Part shown: one piece after another, positions 40,747 through 49,831 of the stretch | Numbering within the stretch: position 1 is the stretch's first letter | Layout: every line of letters starts with the position of its first letter | Assembly: GCF_008000895.1 (NCBI RefSeq) | Contig: NZ_CP042823.1 | Coordinates: forward strand, 2,359,001-2,423,000 | Direction of reading: 5' to 3' | From: Methylobacterium sp. WL1 | GTDB lineage: Bacteria > Pseudomonadota > Alphaproteobacteria > Rhizobiales > Beijerinckiaceae | DNA length: 64,000 nucleotides | Position numbers and translations under genes: made by a program | The notes under the pieces: generated by a model | Seen by the model: only the letters and a program-made list of their open reading frames with translations | What the model was told of the DNA's origin: nothing | The model's database searches: none

Positions 40747-43100
40747 GCCGCACCACCTACCCGCTCACCGGGCTGGAAGGCCCGGTGGAAATCCGGGTCG
40801 ACCGCTGGGGATTGGCACATATCCGGGCCGGAACGACGCTCGACGCGTTCCGGGCCCAGGGCTTCAACGCCGCCCGGGACCGGCTGTGGCAGCTCGACCT
40901 CTGGCGCAAGCGCGGCCTCGGCTTGCTGGCGGCGGATTTTGGGCCGGGCTACCTCGCCCAGGACCGCGCCGCCCGTCTGTTCCTGTATCGCGGCGACATG
41001 GCGGACGAGTGGGCCGCCTACGGGCCGCAGGACACGCAAGCGATCGTCACGGCCTTCGCGGACGGGATCAACGCCTTCGTGGCGCTGGCCGAGGCGCGGC
41101 CGGCGCTGCTGCCGCCGGAATTCGCGCTGACGGACACGCGCCCGGCACGATGGCTTCCGGAGGACGTGGTCCGGATCCGCAGCCATGGGCTGGTGCGCAA
41201 CGTCCTGTCCGAAGTCGCCCGCGCGCGTGTGCTGGCCAGGGCCGAGACCCGCGAGGCCGGCTTGGCCGCCGACGACCTGCGCAAGCGGATGAGCCCGCCG
41301 CACGATCCGGTCATCCCGGACGGGATCGACGCCGCCGGCTGGCCTGACGATCTCCTCGACGCTTTCCGGTTGGCCACCGCCCCGGTCGGGTTCACGCCCG
41401 AGCGGATGGCGGCGACGCGCGAAGAAGCCTGGGACTGGACCAAGGTCGATGCGCACGGCGCCGTCACGCGAGGGCCGCGCGCCGCCCCGAGGGAGCCGGC
41501 CGAGGGCTCGAACAACTGGGTGGTGGCGCCCTCCCGCACCGAGACCGGCCGCCCGATCCTGGCGAGCGACCCGCACAGGATCTATCTGCAGCCCTCGCTG
41601 CGCTACGCGGTCCACCTCACCGCGCCGGGGCTCGACGTGATCGGGGCCGGCGAGCCGGCGCTGCCGGGTATCTCGATCGGCCATAACGGCCATGCGGCCT
41701 TCAGCCTGACCATCGCGCCGATGGACCAGGAGGATCTGTTCGTCTGCGAGACCGATCCAGACGACGCTGACCGCTACAAGTACGAGGGTGGCTGGGAGCG
41801 GATCGAGCGAGTCATCGAGACGATCCCGGTGCGTGGCGGCCCGGACGAGACCTCGGTGCTCGGCTTCACCCGGCATGGTCCGGTGCTCCGCGAGGCGGGC
41901 GGACGCGCCTTCGCGCTGCGCACGGTCTGGTCCGATCCGGGCGCTGCCGCCTATCTCGGCAGTCTCGCCTATCTCGGCGCCACGACCCCGGAGGCGTTCG
42001 GGCAGGCCCTGCGCCACTGGTCGGCCCCCTCCGTCAACCAGCTCTACGCCGACGCGACCGGGCGGATCGCCTGGTTCATGGCCGGCAAGGCACCGGTTCG
42101 GCCGTCCCATGACGGGCTGCTGCCGGTGCCGGGCGACGGCCGCTACGACTGGGCCGGATTCCACGATCCGGCCACCCTGCCCTCTCGCATCGACCCGCCG
42201 GAGGGCTACCTTGCCACCGCCAACGAGATGAACCTGCCGCCGGACTTTCCCGCCGAGACCCGCAAGGTCGGTTTCGAGTGGGCCGAGCCCTGGCGCGCCC
42301 GCCGCATCCGGGCGGTGCTCGACGGGCAGACCCGTCACAGCCTGGCGGATTCCCAGGCCCTTCAGGGCGACGCGCTATCCGAGCCGGCCCTACGGCTCGC
42401 CGGGCTGGTCCGCGCGCTTCCGGCGGTGTCGGATCCCGACGTCGCCGCGGCCCGGGCCCTGCTGGCCGCGTTCGACGGGACGCTGCAAGAGAACTCCGCG
42501 GCGGCTGCTCTCATCGAGGTGGTCTGGGCCCGCCACCTGCGCCCGGCGCTGCTGAAGGCACTGGTGCCGGATGCCGAGATGCAGCGCCTGCTGCCGCCCG
42601 GCGACACGCAGAGCCTGATCGAGCGGCTGGAGACGGGCCTCGAGCCGGCCACGCGCGACCCTCTCCTCATCGAGACCTTAGGCGCCGCGTTCCGGGATTG
42701 CCGTGCTCGCATGGGCCAGGACCCGGAAACCTGGTCCTGGGGCCGCGTGCACCAGGCCCTGTTCGCGCATCCGCTCTCGCCGCTGCGGCCGAATTTGGAC
42801 TGGGATGTCGGTCCGTTGCCCATCGGCGGTGCCGCGGCATCGGTCATGCACGCGGAGTACCGGACCGACACGTTCCGGCTGACCCACGGTGCCTCGTTCC
42901 GCATGGTCGTGGATGTGGGGGACTGGGACCGGTCGGTCTTCATCAACGTGCCCGGCCAGTCGGGGGACCCGGGCAGCCCGCATTACGGCGACCTGGCTCC
43001 CGTCTGGGGGCGCCAGCACCATGTGCCGATGCTCTACGGCCGCGCGGCCGTGGAGGCGGCCACCGAGACGATCATCACGCTGAGCCCGGCCGCCGCCTGA
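40743..43100 (+). CDS. Penicillin acylase-family N-terminal nucleophile hydrolase
   Basis: A 785-residue Ntn hydrolase. The precursor would self-cleave at Gly255/Ser256 in AEGSNNWVVAPSRT, making Ser256 the nucleophile. Other blocks: DRWGLAHIRAGTTLDAFRAQGF (alpha chain), ISIGHNGHAAFSLTIAP, FTRHGPVLR, and the C-terminal HGASFRMVVDVGDWDRSVFINVPGQSGDPGSPHYGDL. The family cleaves N-acyl bonds in penicillins, acyl-homoserine lactones and related amides. There is no signal peptide: the protein begins SRTTYPLTGLEG, so it is probably cytoplasmic, unlike classic periplasmic members. It starts at GTG overlapping the ThDP-gene stop. Confidence 0.92.
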   Translation: MSRTTYPLTGLEGPVEIRVDRWGLAHIRAGTTLDAFRAQGFNAARDRLWQLDLWRKRGLGLLAADFGPGYLAQDRAARLFLYRGDMADEWAAYGPQDTQAIVTAFADGINAFVALAEARPALLPPEFALTDTRPARWLPEDVVRIRSHGLVRNVLSEVARARVLARAETREAGLAADDLRKRMSPPHDPVIPDGIDAAGWPDDLLDAFRLATAPVGFTPERMAATREEAWDWTKVDAHGAVTRGPRAAPREPAEGSNNWVVAPSRTETGRPILASDPHRIYLQPSLRYAVHLTAPGLDVIGAGEPALPGISIGHNGHAAFSLTIAPMDQEDLFVCETDPDDADRYKYEGGWERIERVIETIPVRGGPDETSVLGFTRHGPVLREAGGRAFALRTVWSDPGAAAYLGSLAYLGATTPEAFGQALRHWSAPSVNQLYADATGRIAWFMAGKAPVRPSHDGLLPVPGDGRYDWAGFHDPATLPSRIDPPEGYLATANEMNLPPDFPAETRKVGFEWAEPWRARRIRAVLDGQTRHSLADSQALQGDALSEPALRLAGLVRALPAVSDPDVAAARALLAAFDGTLQENSAAAALIEVVWARHLRPALLKALVPDAEMQRLLPPGDTQSLIERLETGLEPATRDPLLIETLGAAFRDCRARMGQDPETWSWGRVHQALFAHPLSPLRPNLDWDVGPLPIGGAAASVMHAEYRTDTFRLTHGASFRMVVDVGDWDRSVFINVPGQSGDPGSPHYGDLAPVWGRQHHVPMLYGRAAVEAATETIITLSPAAA

Positions 43101-43134
43101 TCGGCGGCGGGTCGAAGACGGGGACCGAAAAACC

Positions 43135-44604
43135 TTGAAGATCTTCATCGCCGGATTGGCCACCGAGACCAACACCTTCGCGCCGCTGCCCACTGGCCGG
43201 GCGGCCTTTTTGGCCGATTATGCCCGCCGCGACGGCAGCAAAAACCCGCCCCGCCTCAGCAATATCGGCCTCAAGGCCTGGCGCGAGCTGGCCGAGGCGG
43301 ACGGACACGATGTGATCGAGAGCGTCTCTACCTTCGCGCAGCCGGGGGGGATCACCCTGCGCGCCGTTTACGAGGAGCTGCGCGACGCGCTGCTGGACGA
43401 TCTCCGGACCGCGATGCCGGTGGATGCCGTTCTCTTGTTCATGCACGGCGCCATGGTCGCCGAGGGCTATGACGATTGCGAGGGCGACACCCTGGAGCGG
43501 GTCCGCGCCATCGTCGGGCCCGACGTCACGATCGGCCTCGAGCTGGACCTGCACTGCCACCTGACCGAGACGATGCGGCGGAGCGCCGACATCATCGTGA
43601 TCTACAAGGAATACCCCCACACCGACATCGTGGACCGCGCCCGCGACCTCTACCCGCTGGTGATGCGCACGGTGGCGAAGAACATCCGCCCGGTGATGGC
43701 GTATGCCGATTGCCGGATGGTCAACATGTGGCGCACCACCCGCGAGCCGGTCGCGGCCTTCGTGCGCCGGATGGAGGCCCTGGAGGGCCGGGACGGCATC
43801 CTGTCGGTCTCCTTCGGGCACGGCTTCCCATGGGGCGACGTGCCGGATGTCGGCGCCAAGATGCTGGTCGTCGCCGACGGCGATGCCGCCAAGGCGCAGG
43901 CGCTCGCGAACGAACTCGCCGGCGCAGTCTGGGCGATGCGCGAGGCGGCGGCGAGCCGCTGCGATACGATCGATGCCGCCATCGACGCCGCGCTCGCTTC
44001 CGGCGACCCGCGCCCGATGGTGCTGGCCGACTTCGCGGATAATGCCGGCGCCGGAGCGCCCTCGGACAACACCGCGATCCTGGCGCGGCTGGCCGAGCGC
44101 GGTATCAAAGATGTGGCACTCGGGCTGATCTGGGATCCGGGCGCGGTCGGGATCTGCCACGAGGCCGGGCTCGGCGCGTCCTTCGTGCTGCGCATCGGCG
44201 GCAAGTGCGGCGTGACCTCGGGCGATCCCGTGGACCTGCGCATCACCGTGCGCGGCCTCTCCGAGGATCACAGCCAGGGCGGCCTCAGCGGCGGCCGGGC
44301 CCAGCTCGGCCCCGCCGCCTGGGTCGAGGCCGACGGGATCCACGTGGTCCTGACCCATATCCGCCAGCAGGCCTTCGCGCCCGACGCCTTCGCGGGGCTG
44401 GGGCTGACCCTCGACGACAAGCGGATCGTGGTGGTGAAATCGATGCAGCATTTCTATGCCGCCTTCGCACCGATCGCGAGCGAGGTCCGCTACGTCGCGG
44501 CCCCTGGCGCGGTCCCGCCCGATTACGGTGCGATTCCCTACACCAAGCGCTCGGACCGCTACTGGCCCAAGGTTGCCGATCCCTTCGCCGAGGGCGCCCG
44601 ATGA
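43135..44604 (+). CDS. M81-family metallopeptidase (MlrC-like)
   Basis: A 489-residue protein starting at TTG with KIFIAGLATETNTFAPLPTG, the family's typical N-terminus. FMHGAMVAEGYDDCEGD, LDLHCHLTETM (metal ligands) and ADFADNAGAGAPSDNT are conserved blocks. The archetype, MlrC, opens linear peptides from microcystin breakdown, but most M81 proteins sit in unrelated catabolic clusters and their substrates are unknown. It follows the acylase by 34 bases and overlaps the next gene by ATGA. The TTG start and weak ribosome-binding site suggest lower expression than its neighbours. Confidence 0.9.
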   Translation: MKIFIAGLATETNTFAPLPTGRAAFLADYARRDGSKNPPRLSNIGLKAWRELAEADGHDVIESVSTFAQPGGITLRAVYEELRDALLDDLRTAMPVDAVLLFMHGAMVAEGYDDCEGDTLERVRAIVGPDVTIGLELDLHCHLTETMRRSADIIVIYKEYPHTDIVDRARDLYPLVMRTVAKNIRPVMAYADCRMVNMWRTTREPVAAFVRRMEALEGRDGILSVSFGHGFPWGDVPDVGAKMLVVADGDAAKAQALANELAGAVWAMREAAASRCDTIDAAIDAALASGDPRPMVLADFADNAGAGAPSDNTAILARLAERGIKDVALGLIWDPGAVGICHEAGLGASFVLRIGGKCGVTSGDPVDLRITVRGLSEDHSQGGLSGGRAQLGPAAWVEADGIHVVLTHIRQQAFAPDAFAGLGLTLDDKRIVVVKSMQHFYAAFAPIASEVRYVAAPGAVPPDYGAIPYTKRSDRYWPKVADPFAEGAR

Positions 44605-45743
44605 CCCCGGACCTGTCTTTCGATGCCAACGCGATCCTGGCGACGCTGCGTCCTTGGGTGGAATGCGAGAGCCCGACCCACGACGCGGCCGCGGTCAACC
44701 GCATGATGGGCCTGGCCGCGCGCGACCTCGCGGTCGCCGGGGCCGCGGTCGAGACCATTCCCGGATCGATGGGCTTGAGCGATTGCGTCCGCGCCCGGTT
44801 CCCGCACAGGCATCCTGACCGGCCCGGCATCCTGGTGCTCGGGCATCTCGACACCGTGCATCCCGTCGGCACCCTCGGGAGCCTGCCCTGGCGGATCGAG
44901 GGCAACCGTGCCTATGGGCCGGGCATCCTCGACATGAAGGGCGGCAACGTGATCGCGCTCGCGGCGATCCGGGCCCTGGCGGCGTCCCGGATCGAGACGC
45001 CGTTGCCGGTGACGTTCCTGTTCACCGGCGACGAGGAGGTCGGCAGCCCCTCGACCCGGGACCTGATCGAGGCCGAGTCTGCCCGCCACGCAATCGTGCT
45101 GGTGCCCGAGCCCGGCCAAGCCGACAACGGCGTCGTCACCGGGCGCTACGCCATCGCGCGCTTCGACCTCGAAGCGTTCGGCCGCCCGAGCCATGCTGGC
45201 GCGTCCCCGCTTGAGGGCCGCTCGGCGATCCGCGCCATGGCGCGGATGATCCTGGCGATCGACGCCATGTCGGACGCCGACTGTACCTTCTCCACCGGGA
45301 TCGTCTCGGGCGGGCAATGGGTCAACTGCGTCCCGACCCTGTGCCGCGGCCAAGCGCTGAGCATGGCCAAGCGCCAGTTGGACCTCGACCGGGGGGTCGA
45401 GCGGATGCTGGCGCTGACGGGCGAGCAGGACGGCGTCCACTTCTCGGTCACCCGGGGCGTCACCCGGCCGGTCTGGGAGCCGGATGCCGGCTGCATGGCC
45501 CTCTACGAGCAGGCGCGCACCTTGAGCGAATCTCTCGGCCAGACCCTGCCCCACCGCAGCGCCGGAGGCGGCTCCGACGGCAACTTCACGGGCGCCAACG
45601 GCATCCCGACTCTCGACGGTCTCGGGCCGCTCGGCCAGGGCTACCACACCCTCGACGAGCATGTGCTGATCGAGACGCTGCCCCGGCGGGCGCGCCTGTT
45701 CGCGGCTCTGCTGGCCAATCTCGGCGCCGTGGGACAGCCGTGA
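44601..45743 (+). CDS. M20-family metallopeptidase
   Basis: A 380-residue dizinc amidohydrolase/peptidase. Metal and catalytic motifs are complete: LGHLDTVHPVG (His-x-Asp), GPGILDMKGGN (bridging Asp), FTGDEEVGSPS (catalytic Glu-Glu), EPGQ and, near the C-terminus, GLGPLGQGYHTLDEH with the last His. The insertion domain (SHAGASPLEGRSAI) is present. The text is close to carboxypeptidase G2/glutamate carboxypeptidase types, which remove C-terminal glutamate or aminoacyl groups. Both ends overlap neighbours by 4 bases. Confidence 0.92.
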   Translation: MTPDLSFDANAILATLRPWVECESPTHDAAAVNRMMGLAARDLAVAGAAVETIPGSMGLSDCVRARFPHRHPDRPGILVLGHLDTVHPVGTLGSLPWRIEGNRAYGPGILDMKGGNVIALAAIRALAASRIETPLPVTFLFTGDEEVGSPSTRDLIEAESARHAIVLVPEPGQADNGVVTGRYAIARFDLEAFGRPSHAGASPLEGRSAIRAMARMILAIDAMSDADCTFSTGIVSGGQWVNCVPTLCRGQALSMAKRQLDLDRGVERMLALTGEQDGVHFSVTRGVTRPVWEPDAGCMALYEQARTLSESLGQTLPHRSAGGGSDGNFTGANGIPTLDGLGPLGQGYHTLDEHVLIETLPRRARLFAALLANLGAVGQP

Positions 45744-46657
45744 GCGCGGACCCCGTGACGGTCGTCGTCGCCGGCGCGACCGGCGACCTCGGACTGCGGA
45801 TCGTGCGGGCCCTTCGGCGCGAGGGTGCGCCTGTGACCGCCATCGTCCGGCCCGGGACCGATCTCGCCCGGACGGCACCGCTCACGGCCCTCGGCGCGCG
45901 CATCGCGGAGGCCGGCCCCGGACGCCCGGGCAGCTGGCAGGCAGCCTGCGTTGGCGCCGGCTGCGTGGTTTCGGCGCTCAACGGTCTGAGCGGCACGGTG
46001 ATCGACGCGCAGACCGCCCTGCTCGAGGGCGCGGTCCGGGCCGGCGTCCCGCGCTTCATCCCGTCCGACTTCGCGATCGATTATGCGAAAACCGCGCCCG
46101 GCGGAAACCGCAACCTCGACCTCCGCCGAGCCTTTCAGGCCCGGCTCGACGCCGCGCCGATCCAGGCCACCTCGGTGCTCAGCGGCGCATTCATGGAACT
46201 GCTCGACGGGCAGGCCCCGCTGATCCTCCATCGTCCGCACCGGGTGCTCTGCTGGGGCAGCGCCGACCAGATCCTCGATTTCACCACGAAGGACGACACC
46301 GCCGGCTTCACGGCCCGGGCAGCCCTGGACCCCGAGGCGCCGCGCTGGCTGCGCGTCGCCGGCGACAGCCTCAGCGCCCGCACGTTGGCCGAGACGGCGG
46401 GCGATGTTTTCGGCACCCGCTACCGGCCCCTGCGCGCCGGTGGGCTCGGGACCTTGAGCTTAATGATCCGGGTCGCCCGCACCCTGGCGCCGGGGCGGGG
46501 CGCGGTGTTCCCGCCCTGGCAGGGCATGCAGTACCTGCGCGACATGTTCGAGGGGCGGGCGCGGCTCACGCCGCTCGACAACGCCCGCTACCCGGACCTG
46601 CGCTGGACCACGGTCCAGGCCTTTCTGACGGAGGCCGCGCGGCGACGGGGCCGGTAG
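45740..46657 (+). CDS. NmrA-like NAD(P)-binding reductase
   Basis: A 305-residue protein with the atypical-SDR cofactor motif VVVAGATGDLGLRIVRAL at the N-terminus and a basic residue after it (IVRPGTDL), suggesting NADP. The PSDFAIDYAK stretch and a C-terminal substrate domain are typical of NmrA/isoflavone-reductase-like proteins. The standard YxxxK catalytic pair is not evident. It is the last gene of the five-gene operon and starts at GTG overlapping the M20 stop. Role may be reduction of a pathway intermediate or redox sensing. Confidence 0.82.
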   Translation: MSADPVTVVVAGATGDLGLRIVRALRREGAPVTAIVRPGTDLARTAPLTALGARIAEAGPGRPGSWQAACVGAGCVVSALNGLSGTVIDAQTALLEGAVRAGVPRFIPSDFAIDYAKTAPGGNRNLDLRRAFQARLDAAPIQATSVLSGAFMELLDGQAPLILHRPHRVLCWGSADQILDFTTKDDTAGFTARAALDPEAPRWLRVAGDSLSARTLAETAGDVFGTRYRPLRAGGLGTLSLMIRVARTLAPGRGAVFPPWQGMQYLRDMFEGRARLTPLDNARYPDLRWTTVQAFLTEAARRRGR

Positions 46658-46674
46658 CCGACGCCGCGTCGCAG

Positions 46675-46851
46675 TCAGGCGCGGCCCCAACCCAGGGTGG
46701 CCACCGCCACGGCGCCGATCATCCCCCCGATCGTGCCGCCCCCGAAGAAGCCCGCCATGGCCAGCAGCGGACCCGAGGGCGCCGCCAGCGCGAAGACCAG
46801 GGAGCTTCCGACGCAGCCTGCGGTGGCGATCACGGACATCGGGAACCTCAT
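46675..46851 (-). CDS. Small glycine-rich membrane protein
   Basis: A 58-residue frame, MRFPMSVIATAGCVGSSLVF then ALAAPSGPLLAMAGFFGGGTIGGMIGAVAVATLGWGRA: two hydrophobic, Gly-rich segments joined by a short turn. It converges on the NmrA-like gene with 17 bases between stops. The hydrophobic character argues for a real protein, but nothing identifies it. Confidence 0.45.
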   Translation of the reverse strand: MRFPMSVIATAGCVGSSLVFALAAPSGPLLAMAGFFGGGTIGGMIGAVAVATLGWGRA

Positions 46852-46915
46852 GCAACTATCGGTTGTATAACCGGGGCTGTTTCCATCAGGTTCCCGCCTG
46901 CGGGGAGGCGCTGGG

Positions 46916-48310
46916 TCAGACTGGGTCGACGGGCATCTCCGGAACGCCGGCAGCCTCGATGGCCGCACCTGCCGCGAGGCAGAGATCCTCCCGGTAGCGC
47001 GCGGCGACGAGCTGGACGCCGACGGGCGTGCGCCCGACCAGCCCGGTTGTGACGGTGAGCGCCGGAACTCCAATCGGCGCCAGGCCGACCTGCAGGAGGT
47101 TCGCCTCGAAGGCGCGTGCGATCCCGTCCTCGCCGGTCCGGTCGAGCCCGTCCGGGAACGGCAGCTCGGCGGAGACCGGCACCAGCAACACGGAATGCTC
47201 GGCGAGGAACAACGACCAGTCGCGCACGAGCGTCGCGCGACGCGTCAGGGCCTTGGCGATGGCGTCGGGGGCCATCGCTTCCGCGCGCGTACGGAAGTGT
47301 TCCAGCAGGTCGATGGCTGCCGGGTCGCCTTCGCGCTCGGCCGCCGCCCGGGCCGCCTCGTAGCCGTCGCCGAGCCAGAGCTGAAGCTGCAAGGCGCTCG
47401 CCTCACGGATCGGCGGCGTGTCGGCGATCTCGGTCACCGCCCACCCGGCCTCGGCCAGGCGCCGGGCGGCCTCGCGCAGCGCGGCCTCGACCTCGGGGAC
47501 CACCGCGAGGCCGCCGGGCCGCACGCAGAGCGCAGCCCGGCGCGGCACCGCGGGACCCTCCAGCGGCGCCGGCACCCACCAAGGATCGCGCGGGTCCGGG
47601 GCCGCCATCGCGTGGAAAGCGAGGCGCACATCCGCGATGCTGCGGGCCAGCGGACCCGATACCGCCATCAATTGCGGCCCGATCCCGCGCTCCGGCGACG
47701 AGGCGTTCCAGGCTGGGATCCGCCCCAGGCTCGGACGAAGCCCGTGAACGCCGCAGGCATAGGCTGGGTAGCGGACGGAGCCGGCGATGTCGGTCCCGTG
47801 GGCGACGGCCCCGATCCCGGCCGCCACGGCTGCGCCTGCGCCGCCGGACGAGCCCCCCGGCGTCAAGCCGGGATCGCGGGGATTCCTGGTCTCGCCGTGC
47901 AACTGATTGGTGGTGAACCAGCGCAGCGAGAAGGCGGGCGTGTTGGTGCGTCCGAGCAGCACCGCTCCGGCACGCCGGAAATTCGCCACGACGGGGTTGT
48001 CGTCGGTAGCCATGAGATCGCGCTGGAGGCGCAGGCCGTTCGTGGTCGCGAAGCCCCGCTGGTCGACATTGACCTTGATCGTCACCGGCACGCCCGCGAG
48101 CGGCCCGAGCGTATCGCCTCGAGCGCGGGCGGCGTCGACCGCATCGGCCTGCGACAGCACCTCGTCGGGGCGATGCTCGACCACGGCGTTGATCCGCCCA
48201 TTGACCGCGTCGAGGCGATCGAGGGCGGCCTGTGCGACCTCCCGGGCCGAGACCTGGCCGCTGCGAATCAGAGCCGACAGGTCGGTCGCGGTCAGACGCC
48301 ATAGCTGCAT
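46916..48310 (-). CDS. Amidase-signature hydrolase, second copy
   Basis: A 464-residue amidase. Triad residues are Lys79 (PVTIKVNVD), cis-Ser154 (TPGGSSGGAG) and Ser178 (GTDIAGSVRYP). The ATG at 48310 (MQLWRLTATDL) follows AAGGGACATCAC, a fair ribosome-binding site, and gives a standard N-terminus; a start 16 codons earlier is less likely. It is not close in sequence to the amidase at 35996, so the two probably have different substrates. It flanks the acylase-peptidase operon on the far side, in convergent orientation. Confidence 0.92.
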   Translation of the reverse strand: MQLWRLTATDLSALIRSGQVSAREVAQAALDRLDAVNGRINAVVEHRPDEVLSQADAVDAARARGDTLGPLAGVPVTIKVNVDQRGFATTNGLRLQRDLMATDDNPVVANFRRAGAVLLGRTNTPAFSLRWFTTNQLHGETRNPRDPGLTPGGSSGGAGAAVAAGIGAVAHGTDIAGSVRYPAYACGVHGLRPSLGRIPAWNASSPERGIGPQLMAVSGPLARSIADVRLAFHAMAAPDPRDPWWVPAPLEGPAVPRRAALCVRPGGLAVVPEVEAALREAARRLAEAGWAVTEIADTPPIREASALQLQLWLGDGYEAARAAAEREGDPAAIDLLEHFRTRAEAMAPDAIAKALTRRATLVRDWSLFLAEHSVLLVPVSAELPFPDGLDRTGEDGIARAFEANLLQVGLAPIGVPALTVTTGLVGRTPVGVQLVAARYREDLCLAAGAAIEAAGVPEMPVDPV

Positions 48311-48629
48311 GTGATGTCCCTTTGCCGAGCCCCGCAGGGCGAGATTCGCTTCGGACACGCGCCGAGTCGAGGCGCGACACCGTCCGTCACGGCCTTATTC
48401 ATTATGCAAGCGCGCGGCCGTTTTTTTAAGCATTGGCCGATCGCAAGTATCGGCAACGGCTTGCCGCATCGCAGCAGAGGAACCTAAGCATTTCGCGGTA
48501 GCCGACCCTTGCCAAGCATGGACTGATTGATAACCTCGCCAGCGTTCGCCCGTTCAACCGGCCAAATCTGCGGGAAGGATCAATCTCCTCCGACGAAGAC
48601 AGACAACCTCCAGAGCAAGGCAGGCTTCC
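48311..48629. other. 319-base divergent spacer
   Basis: This stretch should hold the promoters of the amidase (minus) and the 53-residue protein (plus). A T-run (GGCCGTTTTTTTAAGC at about 48416) lies between weak inverted CGGCC/GGCCG arms. No coding frame is supported. Confidence 0.4.
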
Positions 48630-48791
48630 ATGGCAGAGATGATTCGCGTCAAGCCGACTCACGACGGCACCTATACGGTCTATCGCGGGACTCTCGCGTT
48701 GATCAGCGGGCTGACCCGCCTGCAGGCGGAGCGCTATGAGGCCAGTATCAGCCAACAGCGACGGTCCGAGCTCGCCGCTGCGAGCCATTGA
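48630..48791 (+). CDS. 53-residue hypothetical protein
   Basis: The frame reads MAEMIRVKPTHDGTYTVYRG, then TLALISGLTRLQAERYEASI, ending in ELAAASH. It is soluble, with a beta-like first half (TYTVYRG) and a basic amphipathic helix. A purine-rich AGAGCAAGGCAGG stretch lies upstream. A strong rho-independent terminator begins 10 bases after its stop, which supports a real transcription unit. The family is not recognised. Confidence 0.6.
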   Translation: MAEMIRVKPTHDGTYTVYRGTLALISGLTRLQAERYEASISQQRRSELAAASH

Positions 48792-48800
48792 TGACCTGAG

Positions 48801-48840
48801 CCGAGGCCGGCCGCCAGACGGGCAGGCCGGTCTCGGTTTC
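48801..48840 (+). terminator. Intrinsic terminator after the 53-residue gene
   Basis: CCGAGGCCGG at 48801-48810 pairs with CCGGTCTCGG at 48827-48836 (one G-T wobble) around a 16-base loop, followed by TTTC. It ends the plus-strand unit before the convergent metallophosphoesterase gene. Confidence 0.72.
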
Positions 48841-48857
48841 GACGACGCCCCGGGCGT

Positions 48858-49766
48858 TCAGGTCAAGCTGATCGGTCCGAGGTCGCAGACAACACCAGCT
48901 GCGTCCAGGCCGCGCCGCCGCGCGCTGACCGCGAAACCTTCGCCCGAGCGGGCGATCTCGTACATCAGATAGGACGCCCGCCGCGCCGCGAGCCCGCCAT
49001 GCCCATCCGGGCGCGCGGACGCCGATGGCGCGCCGATTACCGGTACGGAACGGCCGTCCGGCCCCGGTACAAGGGCGCAGGTGGTGGTGTGGTTGTGGCC
49101 GTGGAGGATCAGGTCGGCGCCCGCCCGCGCGATCATCGCCGTGAAGGCGGCGGCGTCCTTCAACTCCCGCCCCGACGACGCGCCCCCCGGTTGGGGCGGG
49201 TGGTGGATCATCACCACCCGGAACGGTTTGCCCGGTTCGGTCGCCAGCGCGCGCAATAAAGCTTCGGCCGCGGCGAGTTGCGGCGGTCCGAGGCGGCCGG
49301 TGGCCACGAACGGCTTCGTGGGGATCGCGCTCGAGAGGCCGATCAGGGCCACGGGGCCGCGCCGCCTCAGGTAGGGAAAGCGTCCCGACGAGCCCGAATC
49401 GTCCCCGGTGTAGCCATGGCAGGCCGCCAGCAACCCCTCCAGGGAGCCACGCACGTAGGCGTCGTGATTCCCCGGCACGAAGCTCACGGTCTCAGGGGGC
49501 CCCAGGGCCTCCAGGAAGGTGCGCGCCGTCTCCCACTCGCTCGGCAGGCCGATGTTGCACAGGTCGCCGGTGCAGGCGACATGCGCGGCACCCTGCTGCT
49601 TCAGGTCGGCCACCAGGGTTTCGAGCACGGTCATGTCGTGGCTGCGCGAGCGACCACGCCGCCAGTTGGCGTAGCCGGTGGCGCGCTTGCCGATGAGCTG
49701 GTGCAGGCGCACGCGGCCCAGTGGGCCGACATGGGGGTCACTGAGATGGGCCAGGCGGAAGATCAA
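48858..49766 (-). CDS. Calcineurin-like metallophosphoesterase
   Basis: A 302-residue phosphoesterase with all metal-site motifs: LSDPHVG (Asp-x-His), ACTGDLCNIG (GD), FVPGNHDAY (GNHD), MIHHPP and LHGHNHTT (GHxH). The arrangement resembles cyclic-nucleotide or UDP-diacylglucosamine-type phosphodiesterases, but a specific substrate cannot be chosen. There is no signal peptide. The N-terminus MIFRLAHLSDPH is standard. Confidence 0.9.
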   Translation of the reverse strand: MIFRLAHLSDPHVGPLGRVRLHQLIGKRATGYANWRRGRSRSHDMTVLETLVADLKQQGAAHVACTGDLCNIGLPSEWETARTFLEALGPPETVSFVPGNHDAYVRGSLEGLLAACHGYTGDDSGSSGRFPYLRRRGPVALIGLSSAIPTKPFVATGRLGPPQLAAAEALLRALATEPGKPFRVVMIHHPPQPGGASSGRELKDAAAFTAMIARAGADLILHGHNHTTTCALVPGPDGRSVPVIGAPSASARPDGHGGLAARRASYLMYEIARSGEGFAVSARRRGLDAAGVVCDLGPISLT

Positions 49767-49831
49767 GGCCGACGATCAACGCTGAAGGAGGGCACGGAAC
49801 GCGCCCGGCATCGCGGTCGCGGGCTCCCGCG

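Noticed and set aside
48411..48440. T-run with CGGCC/GGCCG arms as a terminator
   Set aside because: The arms enclose the T-run instead of preceding it, so it does not have terminator geometry.
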